Made by a program: the position numbers and the translations under genes. This document shows, one piece after another, positions 44,449-52,981 of a DNA stretch of 64,000 bases. The notes below the pieces were generated by a model that ran no database searches, was not told where the DNA came from, and was given only the letters and a program-made list of their open reading frames with translations. Positions within the stretch are counted from its first letter, which is position 1. Each line of letters opens with the position of its first letter. This DNA comes from CADEED01 sp020442965 (lineage in GTDB: Bacteria > Pseudomonadota > Gammaproteobacteria > Steroidobacterales > Steroidobacteraceae), in contig JAWLAH010000014.1 of assembly GCA_041395525.1 (NCBI GenBank), positions 1-64,000 of the forward strand. The letters are read 5' to 3'.

Positions 44449-45423
44449 TTAGGTCCGTGCAGTCGGTTCCGAGGTAACTATCGGCGCGCCAACCGTAAGC
44501 TTGAGCGCGTCGGGTATGGCGTCGGTCCGGCGGCCCGCGAGGCCGAGCTGTGCCGCGACCGCGGTCAACTTTTTTGCATAATCCGGATCAGTCGCGTAAC
44601 CGGCTGCTTGCAATCCACGGGCAAAAGCCCGTGCATCGGCGCCCGTGCCTAACACCTGCTGATAGCGCACGTTGCCGCGTAGCAAGGCAACATAATCCTG
44701 AAAGCTATCGGCGGGCGAATCGTATGCGCGAAATCGCTCAGTCCGTGCGACCGCAACGCCGCCGTCGAACTCTAGTGTGCGTGACCCGACCGCTGCACCT
44801 TGCCACTTCCCCGTTGCCTTGATACCAAACATGTTGAAACTCACTCGACCGTCAGCGTCTGCCGGGAGTGATCGACCCCAGCCCGTTTCCAGCGCAGCGT
44901 GCGCAATGAGCAGGCGCGGATCGACACCGAGTTCGCGGCCAGCCGCCTCGGCATGTGGCCACAGTTCACGCACGAAATCGTTCCGGGTGACCGGCGAGCG
45001 ACCGCCTATCCGCGACAACTGGTCGTCCGGCAATGGCAGCCGATTGGCCGGTGTGTCCGATGGCGTCACTGCTATGCCCGCGGTGGGGTCAGCAGACTCG
45101 CTCGCCTGCGGCGTAACGAGTCCGGCGCGAGTGAGTTGCTCGATCAGCATGTCGGCGAGCCCGAGTCCGCGGCCGCGACTGAGCTCAACAGCAAGTTGAT
45201 CATCGAACATGCCCTGGTAGAAATCCGCCTGGTCGCTGCCAAACAACTCATCGCCCATCGAGGACTTGCGCATGCTATCCAACATCATTTTGGTGAACAG
45301 ACTCTCGAACTGCCTTGCAGCTTCGCGCAATGACTCGGGTGTTTGCGCGCGCGCATCCTTGCGCAGTGCGGTCAACGCAGCAAAGTCGTTGACGTTGCCG
45401 GCCCCGGTGGCTGAGGCAGTCAT
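44449..45423 (-). CDS. flgJ: Bifunctional rod-cap/muramidase FlgJ
   Basis: A 324-aa two-domain protein. Residues 28-95 are the rod-cap domain (SLREAARQFESLFTKMMLDSMR); residues about 145-305 are a glucosaminidase-type peptidoglycan hydrolase with catalytic Glu179 in HAALETGWG. It cuts the cell wall for rod passage. Both domains are complete, as in Enterobacteria. Confidence 0.93.
   Translation of the reverse strand: MTASATGAGNVNDFAALTALRKDARAQTPESLREAARQFESLFTKMMLDSMRKSSMGDELFGSDQADFYQGMFDDQLAVELSRGRGLGLADMLIEQLTRAGLVTPQASESADPTAGIAVTPSDTPANRLPLPDDQLSRIGGRSPVTRNDFVRELWPHAEAAGRELGVDPRLLIAHAALETGWGRSLPADADGRVSFNMFGIKATGKWQGAAVGSRTLEFDGGVAVARTERFRAYDSPADSFQDYVALLRGNVRYQQVLGTGADARAFARGLQAAGYATDPDYAKKLTAVAAQLGLAGRRTDAIPDALKLTVGAPIVTSEPTART
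44478..44504 (-). promoter_or_regulatory. Sigma-28 promoter for flgKL, inside flgJ
   Basis: Minus strand TCAAGCTT, 11 bases, GCCGATAG, overlapping the last codons of flgJ. Predicted start near 44471, a 32-nt leader to flgK. It lets flgKL be made late although it is in line with the rod/hook operon. Confidence 0.75.
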
Positions 45424-45430
45424 GGCACGC

Positions 45431-46543
45431 CTAAATTACGATCAGCTCGGCGCGCAAGGCACCGGCCTGCTTGAGCGCCTCGAGAATCGCGACCAGATCC
45501 CCAGGTGCGGCGCCCACCTGATTCACCGCTCTGACGATGTCGTTCAGATCGACGCCGGCGTTGAACACGAACATGCGCGCCTCGTGCTGCTCGACCGCGA
45601 TCGTACTGTTAGGTGTCACCACGGTCTCACCCTGCGCCAGGGCATTCGGCTGACTGACGTCGGCGCGCTCGCTGATGGTCACGGACAAAGACCCGTGCGC
45701 GACCGCGGCCGGCATGACTCGCACGTTCGACCCGATGACGACGGTGCCGGTCCTGGAGTTCACGATCACCCGGGCAGGTGCATCGCCTGGCTCCACGTCG
45801 AGCGCTTCGAGCGTTGCGAGATAGGCGGTCCGCTGACTGGGATCGACTGGTGCCGCTACGCGCACCGACACGGCATCGATCGCCTGCGCTGTACCGGCAC
45901 CGAGCAAGTTGTTGATGCCCTCGGTCAAGCGCGCCGCGGTGGTGAAATCCGGCGTATGCAGATTCAGGACCACGTAGGGCTCGCCAACGAAATTGTTAGG
46001 TACGGATCGTTCCACGGTCGCGCCGTTCGGGATTCTCCCGCCACTCGGCACATTGACGGCGATGCGCGAGCCGTCGCGGCCTGCCACACCGAAACCGCCC
46101 ACGATCAGACTGCCCTGCGCGATTGCATAGACTTCGCCATCTATGCCGCGCAAGGGGGTCATCACCAAACTGCCGCCGCGCAGACTGCCCGCGTTACCGA
46201 TCGAGGAAACTGTGACGTCGATCGCTTGGCCCGGTTTCGAGAACGGCGGCAGCTCGGCATGTACGGTAACGGCTGCGACATTCTTCAGCTGCGGGTTGGC
46301 GTTCGGCGGAATCGTTACACCGAAGCGTGCCAGCATGTTCTTGATGCTCTGCACCGTGAACGGTGCCTGGCTGGTCTGATCGCCGGTACCGTCGAGACCA
46401 ACGATCAGCCCGTAGCCAACCAATTGGTTGGCGCGCACGCCCTGCACCTGCGCAAGGTCCTTGACGCGCTCTGCGGCCGCGGGCGTCGTGAGCGCTGCGT
46501 AGGTCAAGCCAACGAGCGCTGCCAGTAGCCATGTCTTCATCAT
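45431..46543 (-). CDS. flgI: Flagellar P-ring protein FlgI
   Basis: A 370-aa periplasmic ring protein with a signal peptide (about 1-24, ending AAA). Conserved VKDLAQVQGVRANQLVGYGLIVGLDGTGD, and the C-terminal VNQVGAAPGDLVAILEALKQAGALRAEL, are intact. Two adjacent ATGs (46543, 46540) are possible starts. Confidence 0.95.
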   Translation of the reverse strand: MMKTWLLAALVGLTYAALTTPAAAERVKDLAQVQGVRANQLVGYGLIVGLDGTGDQTSQAPFTVQSIKNMLARFGVTIPPNANPQLKNVAAVTVHAELPPFSKPGQAIDVTVSSIGNAGSLRGGSLVMTPLRGIDGEVYAIAQGSLIVGGFGVAGRDGSRIAVNVPSGGRIPNGATVERSVPNNFVGEPYVVLNLHTPDFTTAARLTEGINNLLGAGTAQAIDAVSVRVAAPVDPSQRTAYLATLEALDVEPGDAPARVIVNSRTGTVVIGSNVRVMPAAVAHGSLSVTISERADVSQPNALAQGETVVTPNSTIAVEQHEARMFVFNAGVDLNDIVRAVNQVGAAPGDLVAILEALKQAGALRAELIVI

Positions 46544-46547
46544 ATTG

Positions 46548-47246
46548 TTAGAACGGTGTCAGTGGAGAGTTGAAGAATCGATGCAGCCAGCCCGGCCGAT
46601 TGGCGTTCGCCAGTGTGCCGCGGCCGCCGTAGGCGATCTCGGCATCAGCGACGCGCCACGACGGCACGGAGTTGTCGGGACCGACATCGAACGGTCGCAC
46701 CATGCCTTGCAAGCGCACGAATTCACGACTCTGATTGATCGTGATCCACTTCTGGCCGCGCACGAGCATATTGCCATTCGGTAGTCTGCGCACGACGGTC
46801 ACCGTGATGTCGCCATCGATGCGATTCGTTTGTTTGCTGCTACCAGACCCGTCGAACTTCGATTCATTGCCAAGCGAACCTTCGAGGACCGGCGTTCCGC
46901 CGACCGTAACACCGCGTCCCAGAACCTTCGGACCATCGAGCGCTGCTGCCGTCGATTTGGCAGTGCTCGTGCTCGAGCTGTTAGAGGCGTTGGTTCGCTC
47001 CAGCAGTCGCACGGTGATGATGTCACCGACGCGTCTGGCGGTAGCATTCTCCCAGAGCGGAATATCGAGCCCTTCGCTGTAGATCGCGCCGTCGGTCCGA
47101 CGCGCCGGTGGCGTCACGTCGGGCCAGGTGCTGGCGTGGTCCTCGACCGGCGGGCCACGGAACGACGAGCAACCCGCGGCAATCAGCGACAGGACCACCA
47201 CCAGAAGTAGCAGCAACGCCGGTGCAATGTGAGTGCCGTCTTTCAT
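46548..47246 (-). CDS. flgH: Flagellar L-ring lipoprotein FlgH
   Basis: A 232-aa outer-membrane L-ring lipoprotein. Lipobox Ile-Ala-Ala-Gly-Cys26; body contains GAIYSEGLDIPLWENATARRVGDIITVRL and NGNMLVRGQKWITINQ. Overlaps flgG by one base (TAATG at 47246). Confidence 0.94.
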   Translation of the reverse strand: MKDGTHIAPALLLLLVVVLSLIAAGCSSFRGPPVEDHASTWPDVTPPARRTDGAIYSEGLDIPLWENATARRVGDIITVRLLERTNASNSSSTSTAKSTAAALDGPKVLGRGVTVGGTPVLEGSLGNESKFDGSGSSKQTNRIDGDITVTVVRRLPNGNMLVRGQKWITINQSREFVRLQGMVRPFDVGPDNSVPSWRVADAEIAYGGRGTLANANRPGWLHRFFNSPLTPF

Positions 47247-48031
47247 TAGAGCTGGTTGTTGACGTATTCGAGCATCTGATCGGTGGTGGCGATCGCCTTG
47301 GAGTTCATTTCGTAGGCACGCTGGGTCTCGATCATGTTGACGAGTTCTTCGACGACGTTGACATTCGAGCTTTCGAGCGCCCCCTGAAAGGCTGTCCCGA
47401 GACCGTTTTGTCCCGGCGTGCCCGCCTGCGGCGCGCCGCTCGCGGCGGATTCCGCTAACAGGTTCTCGCCGAGCGGTTCAAGGCCCGCCGGATTGATGAA
47501 ATCGGCGAGCTGCAATTGCCCGACTTGCACCGGTGTTGGCTGGCCGAGCACGCGCGCGCTCACCGTCCCGTCCTTGCCGATCGAGATCGACTGGGCGCCG
47601 TCGGGAATCGTGATACCAGGCTGTAGCGTGTAGCCACTCGAGGTGACGAGCTGGCCTTGTGGGTTCAACTGAAAGCTACCGTCGCGTGTATAGGTCGTAG
47701 CTCCGTCCGGCATCTGAATCTGGAAGAAGCCGCGGCCCTCGATTGCCAGATCGAGCGGATTGCCAGTCTGCGACAGGCTGCCCTGCGTGTAGAGTTTCTC
47801 GGTCGCCACGACACGTACCCCAGTACCCAGATGCAACCCGGAGGGCGCCTGCGTATCCTGCGACGTCGCGGCACCGACCTGCCGAATGTTCTGGTACATC
47901 AGATCTTCGAACACACCCCGACCTTTCTTGAAGCCGCTGGTGCTGACGTTCGCCAGGTTGTTGGATGTGACAGCGAGGCGTGTCTGCTGCGCATCGAGTC
48001 CGGTCTTGGCAGCCCATAGTGCTGGATTCAT
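47246..48031 (-). CDS. flgG: Distal rod protein FlgG
   Basis: A 261-aa distal rod subunit. LWAAKTGLDAQQTRLAVTSNNLANVSTSGFKKGRGVFEDL and the C-terminal ESSNVNVVEELVNMIETQRAYEMNSKAI are canonical. GGAGAA lies before ATG 48031. Confidence 0.96.
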   Translation of the reverse strand: MNPALWAAKTGLDAQQTRLAVTSNNLANVSTSGFKKGRGVFEDLMYQNIRQVGAATSQDTQAPSGLHLGTGVRVVATEKLYTQGSLSQTGNPLDLAIEGRGFFQIQMPDGATTYTRDGSFQLNPQGQLVTSSGYTLQPGITIPDGAQSISIGKDGTVSARVLGQPTPVQVGQLQLADFINPAGLEPLGENLLAESAASGAPQAGTPGQNGLGTAFQGALESSNVNVVEELVNMIETQRAYEMNSKAIATTDQMLEYVNNQL

Positions 48032-48060
48032 GGATGTTTCTCCGCAATTTTCTTAAGTAG

Positions 48061-48801
48061 TTAGCCCATGCGCATGAGGCGCGTTGCGCTCTCAGCGTTG
48101 GTTTCGGCGGTCTTGATAGCCTTGACCTGCATCTCGAAGCGCCGCGCCAGCTCGATCATGTTGACGATCGACTCGGCGGCATTCACGTTGCTCGATTCCA
48201 GCGTCGCTTGCGCAACCTGCACGGCGGCCTCCGCCGGAGCGGTTGCGCCGTCGCGCATGCGAAACAGCCCGTCTTCGCCGCGATCGATCTCGTCACGCTG
48301 GGGATTCACGAGCTTGATGCGACCGACCGTCGCGGTTGTGCTGGCATCCTGGCCTTGCGGCACGATCGAGATTGACCCATCGCGCGCGATGAAGAGTGAG
48401 GTATACGGTGGGATCGAAATGGGTCCGTTCTCACCCATGACCAAGTGGCCCGTGCTCGTGCGCAGCATGCCGTCGGCGCCGATCGCGAGGTCGCCGGCGC
48501 GCGTATACGCTTCGTTACCGTCGGGGCCCTGCACTGCGAGCCAGCCGTCACCGTTGATCGCGACGTCCAGATCGCGCCCGGTCGACAGTAGCGCGCCGCT
48601 ATGGTGGTTCCAGCCCGTGGTCGTGTTAGTTGCATACACGCGCGATGCCCAACCTGTGCCGTCCACCGCGCGACTCTGGAAGGCCGCGAGATCGGCGCGA
48701 AAGCCAGTCGTGCTGGCATTGGCGACGTTGTGGTTGTTGACGGCCTGCGCCCGCAAAGTCTCCTTTGCGCCCGACATAGCCACGTACAGCATGCGATCCA
48801 T
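48061..48801 (-). CDS. flgF: Proximal rod protein FlgF
   Basis: A 246-aa proximal rod subunit: MLYVAMSGAKETLRAQAVNNHNVANASTTGFRADL at the N-terminus, SSNVNAAESIVNMIELARRFEMQVK at the C-terminus. Between flgE and flgG as usual. Confidence 0.95.
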   Translation of the reverse strand: MDRMLYVAMSGAKETLRAQAVNNHNVANASTTGFRADLAAFQSRAVDGTGWASRVYATNTTTGWNHHSGALLSTGRDLDVAINGDGWLAVQGPDGNEAYTRAGDLAIGADGMLRTSTGHLVMGENGPISIPPYTSLFIARDGSISIVPQGQDASTTATVGRIKLVNPQRDEIDRGEDGLFRMRDGATAPAEAAVQVAQATLESSNVNAAESIVNMIELARRFEMQVKAIKTAETNAESATRLMRMG

Positions 48802-48808
48802 GATGCGA

Positions 48809-50026
48809 CTACCTGATGTTGATGATCGTCTGAGTGATCGCGTCGGACGTCGAGATCATCTGTGCGTTCGCCTGGAAGTTGCGCTGCGAAGTGATCATCT
48901 TGACGAGTTCCTCCGTGATATCGACATTCGCGGCTTCCAGCGCACCGGACTGCACCAGTCCAAAGCCCGAATTGCCGGCCTGCCCACGCAATGCCTGGCC
49001 AGAGCGGAATGTCTCGGCCCACTGCGTATCGCCTAACTGCTGCAGCCCCTGCGGATTGGAGAAGTTGGCGATGGCCACTTGTCCGAGCGGCTGCGAGCGG
49101 CCATTGGTGAAGCGCGCCTGCACGACACCGGTCTGGTCGATGTTGATGCCGATGAGTCGGCCAGTGGTGAAGCCGTCCTGGGTCACCGAATTCACCCCGA
49201 AAGAAGCGCCGTACTGCGTCGAGCGAGAGAGATCGACCGACATCGTGATCGGCGCGGCGCCAGTTGCCGGCGTGTAGGCCGGGAACGGCAATTGGCCGTT
49301 CGCGGGCGCTGTCAGAAATCCAGTATTCGAGTACTGCAGAGTCTGTGCTGCGCCGACCGACGTGCCGTCGATGTACAGCTGGGCGGTCCACTGGTTGGCG
49401 GTCGCAGTCTTGGCAAAATACATGGTGCCGGTGTGCGCAGCGCCTAACGAGTCATACAGCGTCAGTGAGGTCGCGTGGTTGAAACTGGTCGGATCCGCCG
49501 GGTTGACCGGTGCGCTGGCCGGCGGCGCAGCGTCGGCAGGCAGGTTCAGTACGAACTCGACGACGCCAGTCGCCTGCGGCGCACTCTCGGTCGTCAGCAG
49601 GCGCAGATCCGCCAGGCCACCCGTATTGAATCCGCCCGTATCGATAGGTGGGTAGACCTGCAGGCGCTGCTGCGACGAATTGATTACATAGCCGTCACGG
49701 TCGAGCTGGAATGCGCCAGCGCGCGTGTACGACAATGCGCCCGCGTCGTTCAGCATGAAGAACCCCTGCCCGCTGATCGCGAGATCCAGGTTGGAGTCGG
49801 TAAATTCGACGTTTCCTTGCGAGAACTGCTGCGAAATATTCGATACCTGCACGCCATTGCCGACAGCGGTCGTCGCAACACCCTGCAGCGAAGTCGCGAA
49901 CAGATCAGCAAACTCCGCGCGCGAGGATTTGAAGCCTGTGGTGCTGACGTTGGCGACGTTATTGGCGGTGACGCTAAGATCGGTCTGGGCGGCGTTGAGG
50001 CCTGAGAGCGCGATACGAAATGACAT
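48809..50026 (-). CDS. flgE: Hook protein FlgE
   Basis: A 405-aa hook subunit. SFRIALSGLNAAQTDLSVTANNVANVSTTGFKSSRAEFADL at the N-terminus and the rod/hook C-terminal helix (LEAANVDITEELVKMITSQRNFQANAQMI) frame a variable core. Normal size. Confidence 0.96.
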   Translation of the reverse strand: MSFRIALSGLNAAQTDLSVTANNVANVSTTGFKSSRAEFADLFATSLQGVATTAVGNGVQVSNISQQFSQGNVEFTDSNLDLAISGQGFFMLNDAGALSYTRAGAFQLDRDGYVINSSQQRLQVYPPIDTGGFNTGGLADLRLLTTESAPQATGVVEFVLNLPADAAPPASAPVNPADPTSFNHATSLTLYDSLGAAHTGTMYFAKTATANQWTAQLYIDGTSVGAAQTLQYSNTGFLTAPANGQLPFPAYTPATGAAPITMSVDLSRSTQYGASFGVNSVTQDGFTTGRLIGINIDQTGVVQARFTNGRSQPLGQVAIANFSNPQGLQQLGDTQWAETFRSGQALRGQAGNSGFGLVQSGALEAANVDITEELVKMITSQRNFQANAQMISTSDAITQTIINIR

Positions 50027-50040
50027 GCGAGATTGCTCCG

Positions 50041-50712
50041 TTATAGAACGCGGCGTACGGCGGTGAGCGCGAGCGCACCCCCGTTGCTGGTGTTAAGAAT
50101 GATCGAGTTGTTGGTTTGATCGATGCTGACGCTATTGACGCGCGCGACGACGGACGTCGGTAGCGAAGTCGTCTGGCCATCGACGCGAGCGAGCACTGCG
50201 AATTGGTAGTCCCCTGGCGGCACGCCAGCACCCGAGTCAGTGTTGCCGTCCCACTGGAACTCCTGCTCGCCGCTGGTGGCTGGCAGAGCCTGCGTGCGCA
50301 CCGCCTGCCCACTTGCATCGCGCACAACAAGTTGCACACCGGTGGCGCCGGGCGGCACTTCGGCTGCACCAATGGCGCCGCCGCCGGCGGCCTCGATTCG
50401 CAAGTTGTCGCCCGCTGCAACGACACGACGACCAACCAGCGCCGCGGCATCGAGTACCTGGTTGCCACGCAAGGACGACGCGAGCTCGCTGACCGACTGC
50501 TCGATTGCCTGCAGGCCCGAGACCGACGAGAACTGCGCCAGCTGACTGACGTAAGCGGTCGGATCGAGCGGCTTGAGCGGATCCTGATTCTTGAGCTGAG
50601 CGATCATCAGCTTCAGAAAGGAATCCTGATCGAGTTGATTGCGCTCGGCACGTGCCGCCGCGCTGCTCGTCACGCTCGATGGCAGACCGCTGACTGAATC
50701 GAGTGATTCCAC
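50041..50712 (-). CDS. flgD: Hook cap/assembly protein FlgD
   Basis: A 223-aa hook scaffold. The conserved N-terminal LDQDSFLKLMIAQLKNQDPLKPLDPTAYVSQLAQFSSVSGLQ is intact, followed by an Ig-like/Fn3 half. Start is GTG at 50712 with AAGGAAG at good spacing. Confidence 0.95.
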   Translation of the reverse strand: MESLDSVSGLPSSVTSSAAARAERNQLDQDSFLKLMIAQLKNQDPLKPLDPTAYVSQLAQFSSVSGLQAIEQSVSELASSLRGNQVLDAAALVGRRVVAAGDNLRIEAAGGGAIGAAEVPPGATGVQLVVRDASGQAVRTQALPATSGEQEFQWDGNTDSGAGVPPGDYQFAVLARVDGQTTSLPTSVVARVNSVSIDQTNNSIILNTSNGGALALTAVRRVL

Positions 50713-50723
50713 AATGAACTTCC

Positions 50724-51137
50724 TTATGACTGACCGAGACGCAGAGTTGCCAGCAACAGATCTTTCGACGTGTTCATCACCTCGACGTTGTTCTGGTAGG
50801 TACGCGACGCCGATATCATGTTGACCATCTCCTCGACGACGTTGACGCTCGGCGCGTAGACATAGCCGTCGGCGTTGGCCAACGGATTGCCCGGCTCGTA
50901 GCGCGCAGTGGCGGGTGCCTGCGACTCATAGATGCCGCTGACACGGACGGCCGCGTCGCCGCTGCCATTGATTCCCTGGCGCACGGCCTCGAAGATCGGA
51001 TGGCGTGCTTTGTAAACCTTCTCTGGGTCGCCACTCACACTGTCGGCGTTGGCCAGATTACTGGCCGTTGTGTTCAGACGGACCGACTGTGCGGCCATGC
51101 CCGATCCAGCGATTTCGAATACCTTGAAAGATGACAT
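50724..51137 (-). CDS. flgC: Proximal rod protein FlgC
   Basis: A 137-aa rod subunit: FEIAGSGMAAQSVRLNTTASNLANADSV at the N-terminus and PSVNVVEEMVNMISASRTYQNNVEVM near the C-terminus. Second gene of the flgB operon. Confidence 0.95.
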   Translation of the reverse strand: MSSFKVFEIAGSGMAAQSVRLNTTASNLANADSVSGDPEKVYKARHPIFEAVRQGINGSGDAAVRVSGIYESQAPATARYEPGNPLANADGYVYAPSVNVVEEMVNMISASRTYQNNVEVMNTSKDLLLATLRLGQS

Positions 51138-51152
51138 ATCGGCTCCTCGACG

Positions 51153-51572
51153 CTATTGACCCGTCAGGGCGGTCAACAGTCCACGGAATTTGCTGGAGAG
51201 AAAGTTGAGCGTCGCTTGATAACGAACTGCGTTCTCAGCGAATGCCGCCTGTTCGATCTGGGCGTCGACCGTGTTCCCATCGAGCGCGGGCGCGAGCGGC
51301 GTGCGATATTTGAGCGCGAGAGAGCCAGGGCCCGTGTCGGTCAACTGCGCCGCGCTGCCACCTCCCACATGCCGAGCTTGGGTTGCCAGAAGTCTGACCG
51401 TACCGGCCGCGTTACCTTGCGCCGCCAATGCCTCCCGAAAATCGATGTCGCGCGCTTGATAGCCCGGTGTATCGGCGTTGGCGAGATTGCGCGCGAGCAA
51501 CTCGGTGCGCTTCGCACGCACGTCGAGCGCTTGCGCGTGTACGCCTAGCAGTTGATCGAGATTCAGGGCCAT
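51153..51572 (-). CDS. flgB: Proximal rod protein FlgB
   Basis: A 139-aa rod subunit; LLGVHAQALDVRAKRTELLARNLANADTPGYQARDIDF is diagnostic. First gene of flgBCDEFGHIJ, 28 nt downstream of the predicted start of a sigma-54 promoter. Confidence 0.95.
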   Translation of the reverse strand: MALNLDQLLGVHAQALDVRAKRTELLARNLANADTPGYQARDIDFREALAAQGNAAGTVRLLATQARHVGGGSAAQLTDTGPGSLALKYRTPLAPALDGNTVDAQIEQAAFAENAVRYQATLNFLSSKFRGLLTALTGQ

Positions 51573-51610
51573 TACCGTCCTCCGTCGGAAATCCGACTCG
51601 AGCGGTGTTC

Positions 51611-51626
51611 AGCAAGCCGCGTGCCA
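51611..51626 (-). promoter_or_regulatory. Sigma-54 promoter for flgBCDEFGHIJ
   Basis: Minus strand TGGCAC-GCGGC-TTGCT, a perfect match to TGGCAC-N5-TTGCW. Predicted transcription start 51600. Confidence 0.88.
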
Positions 51627-51780
51627 AACTGCTGAATTGACGGTAACGGGCCACGCTCGCAGGATTGCAGCGTACAGACTGTGAAGCCGTACGCAACTGA
51701 GCGGCAAACGGTTGCCACCCACGGTTGCCGCGCGTGCATCCGCTCAGCTCGTATCGGCAACTGCTTCGATTACTTGAATG

Positions 51781-51796
51781 TGGCACGGTGCTTGCT
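51781..51796 (+). promoter_or_regulatory. Sigma-54 promoter for flgA
   Basis: TGGCAC-GGTGC-TTGCT, a perfect match including the extended TGGCACGG. With GG at -24 and GC at -12 the +1 base is 51807, which is the A of the flgA ATG. Confidence 0.85.
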
Positions 51797-51806
51797 GTTA
51801 GGAAGC

Positions 51807-52511
51807 ATGCGACGATTTTCTGACACACTCCTATATCTATGCTGCCTCGTTGCCGCACGCATCGTACTCGCCGCTCCCGAGCTGACACCTAACGATGCGA
51901 TCCGCGCGGCCGCGCGGGGTGAGGCACTGCGACTCGTGCAGAGCGCGGTCGGCAGGATAGTGGCTGAACCTGCGCCACTCGACCCTCGCTTGCGCTTGCC
52001 GCGTTGCGCGCAGCCGCTCGAAACCACCGCCGCTGCGCTGCGCCTCGGCCAAACAAGGCTCAATGTCACGGTCAGCTGTACGGCAGGCGCCAGTTGGCGC
52101 ATCAATGTGCCGGTCGACCTGGCGGTTGAGCAATCGGTCCTCATCGTGCAGGCGCCGATCGCGCGCAGCCAAGCGATTACAACGACCCAAGTCCGCGTGG
52201 AACATCGACGTGTCCCGGGGCTGGCGCAGCGCTATGTCACAGACGTCGGGGGCTTGCAGCATCAAGTCGCGCGCCGCCCCCTGTCGGTCGGCGAAGTCAT
52301 CACGGCCGACGTCCTCACGCCCGAAATCATTGTCAAACGGGGCCAACGGGTCACGTTGCTGACAGACGTCGCGGGTATCTCCGTACGAGCGACCGGCAAG
52401 GCGCTGGCTGATGCGGCCCTGGACCAACGCCTGCGAGTTGAGAACACGACTTCCCAGCGTATCGTTGAAGGCAAGGTCGTGTCGGCCGATGCCGTGCGGA
52501 TACTGAGGTGA
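51807..52511 (+). CDS. flgA: P-ring assembly chaperone FlgA
   Basis: A 234-aa periplasmic chaperone. Signal peptide (about 1-22, ending VLA), then an SAF domain in the C-terminal half (RPLSVGEVITADVLTPE.., VKRGQRVTLL, VRATGKAL). ATG 51807 is the only start codon that keeps the signal peptide, yet the sigma-54 promoter places the first transcribed base at this ATG, so the message would be leaderless; the AGGAAG just before it would not be transcribed. Divergent from flgB. Confidence 0.92.
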   Translation: MRRFSDTLLYLCCLVAARIVLAAPELTPNDAIRAAARGEALRLVQSAVGRIVAEPAPLDPRLRLPRCAQPLETTAAALRLGQTRLNVTVSCTAGASWRINVPVDLAVEQSVLIVQAPIARSQAITTTQVRVEHRRVPGLAQRYVTDVGGLQHQVARRPLSVGEVITADVLTPEIIVKRGQRVTLLTDVAGISVRATGKALADAALDQRLRVENTTSQRIVEGKVVSADAVRILR

Positions 52512-52525
52512 AGTGTGATCACCTC
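52505..52525 (+). terminator. Possible terminator overlapping the flgA stop
   Basis: Stem GAGGTGA / TCACCTC with a 7-base loop, followed by GCGATTTAA. The U-tract is poor, so low confidence. It would separate flgA from the sigma-28-driven flgMN unit. Confidence 0.35.
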
Positions 52526-52570
52526 GCGATTTAACGTAATCGGCCATTGTGAATCGTCATGCGATCGGCC

Positions 52571-52597
52571 TAAAGTTTTCCGAATCAAGGCCGAAAT
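52571..52597 (+). promoter_or_regulatory. Sigma-28 promoter for flgMN
   Basis: TAAAGTTT, 11 bases, GCCGAAAT; the -35 is a perfect match to the consensus and spacing is exact. Predicted leader about 57 nt. It contains a 6-bp hairpin GCGGTG / CACCGC (52634-52649) directly before the flgM ribosome-binding site. Confidence 0.82.
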
Positions 52598-52660
52598 AAC
52601 CACGGCAGGGACTGCCAGAACGGAGTCCTGTGAGCGGTGAGTACACCGCGGGAGTGAGCC

Positions 52661-52981
52661 ATGTCGAACAAAATCGGAGCATTGGACCAACGCCCGTCGC
52701 CGGTTGCGACCAGCGCACCCGCGCCTCGCGTTCGTGACAGCCTGGCTGATACGGCCGCCGGTAGCGGAAACCTGAAGGATGTGACGATCACCGAGACGGC
52801 TCGGCAGATGGCGACGCTGGAGAAAGCGCTGGCGGGCTTGCCTGCCATCAATGATCTTCGCGTTGCGGCGGTCCGCCGTGCGATCGATGAAGGACGCTAC
52901 CAAATCGATGCTGACAGGATCGCAGTGAAAGTGCTCGCTTTCGATCGCGATCTGGCGGCGGCTGCACCCAAGGGCAAGTGA
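52661..52981 (+). CDS. flgM: Anti-sigma-28 factor FlgM
   Basis: A 106-aa anti-sigma factor. The N-terminal half is disordered, and the C-terminal FliA-binding half has ATLEKALAGLPAINDLRVAAVRRAIDEGRYQIDADRIAVKVLAFD, the family core. Secreted through the finished hook to release FliA. GGGAG lies 7 bases before ATG 52661. Own sigma-28 promoter, hence feedback control. Confidence 0.92.
   Translation: MSNKIGALDQRPSPVATSAPAPRVRDSLADTAAGSGNLKDVTITETARQMATLEKALAGLPAINDLRVAAVRRAIDEGRYQIDADRIAVKVLAFDRDLAAAAPKGK

Noticed and set aside
45266..46528. Open frame of 420 codons on the plus strand opposite flgI
   Set aside because: Flanked by a complete flgI on the other strand; composition is that of a reversed high-GC gene (Arg/His/Gly rich) and no domain is seen.
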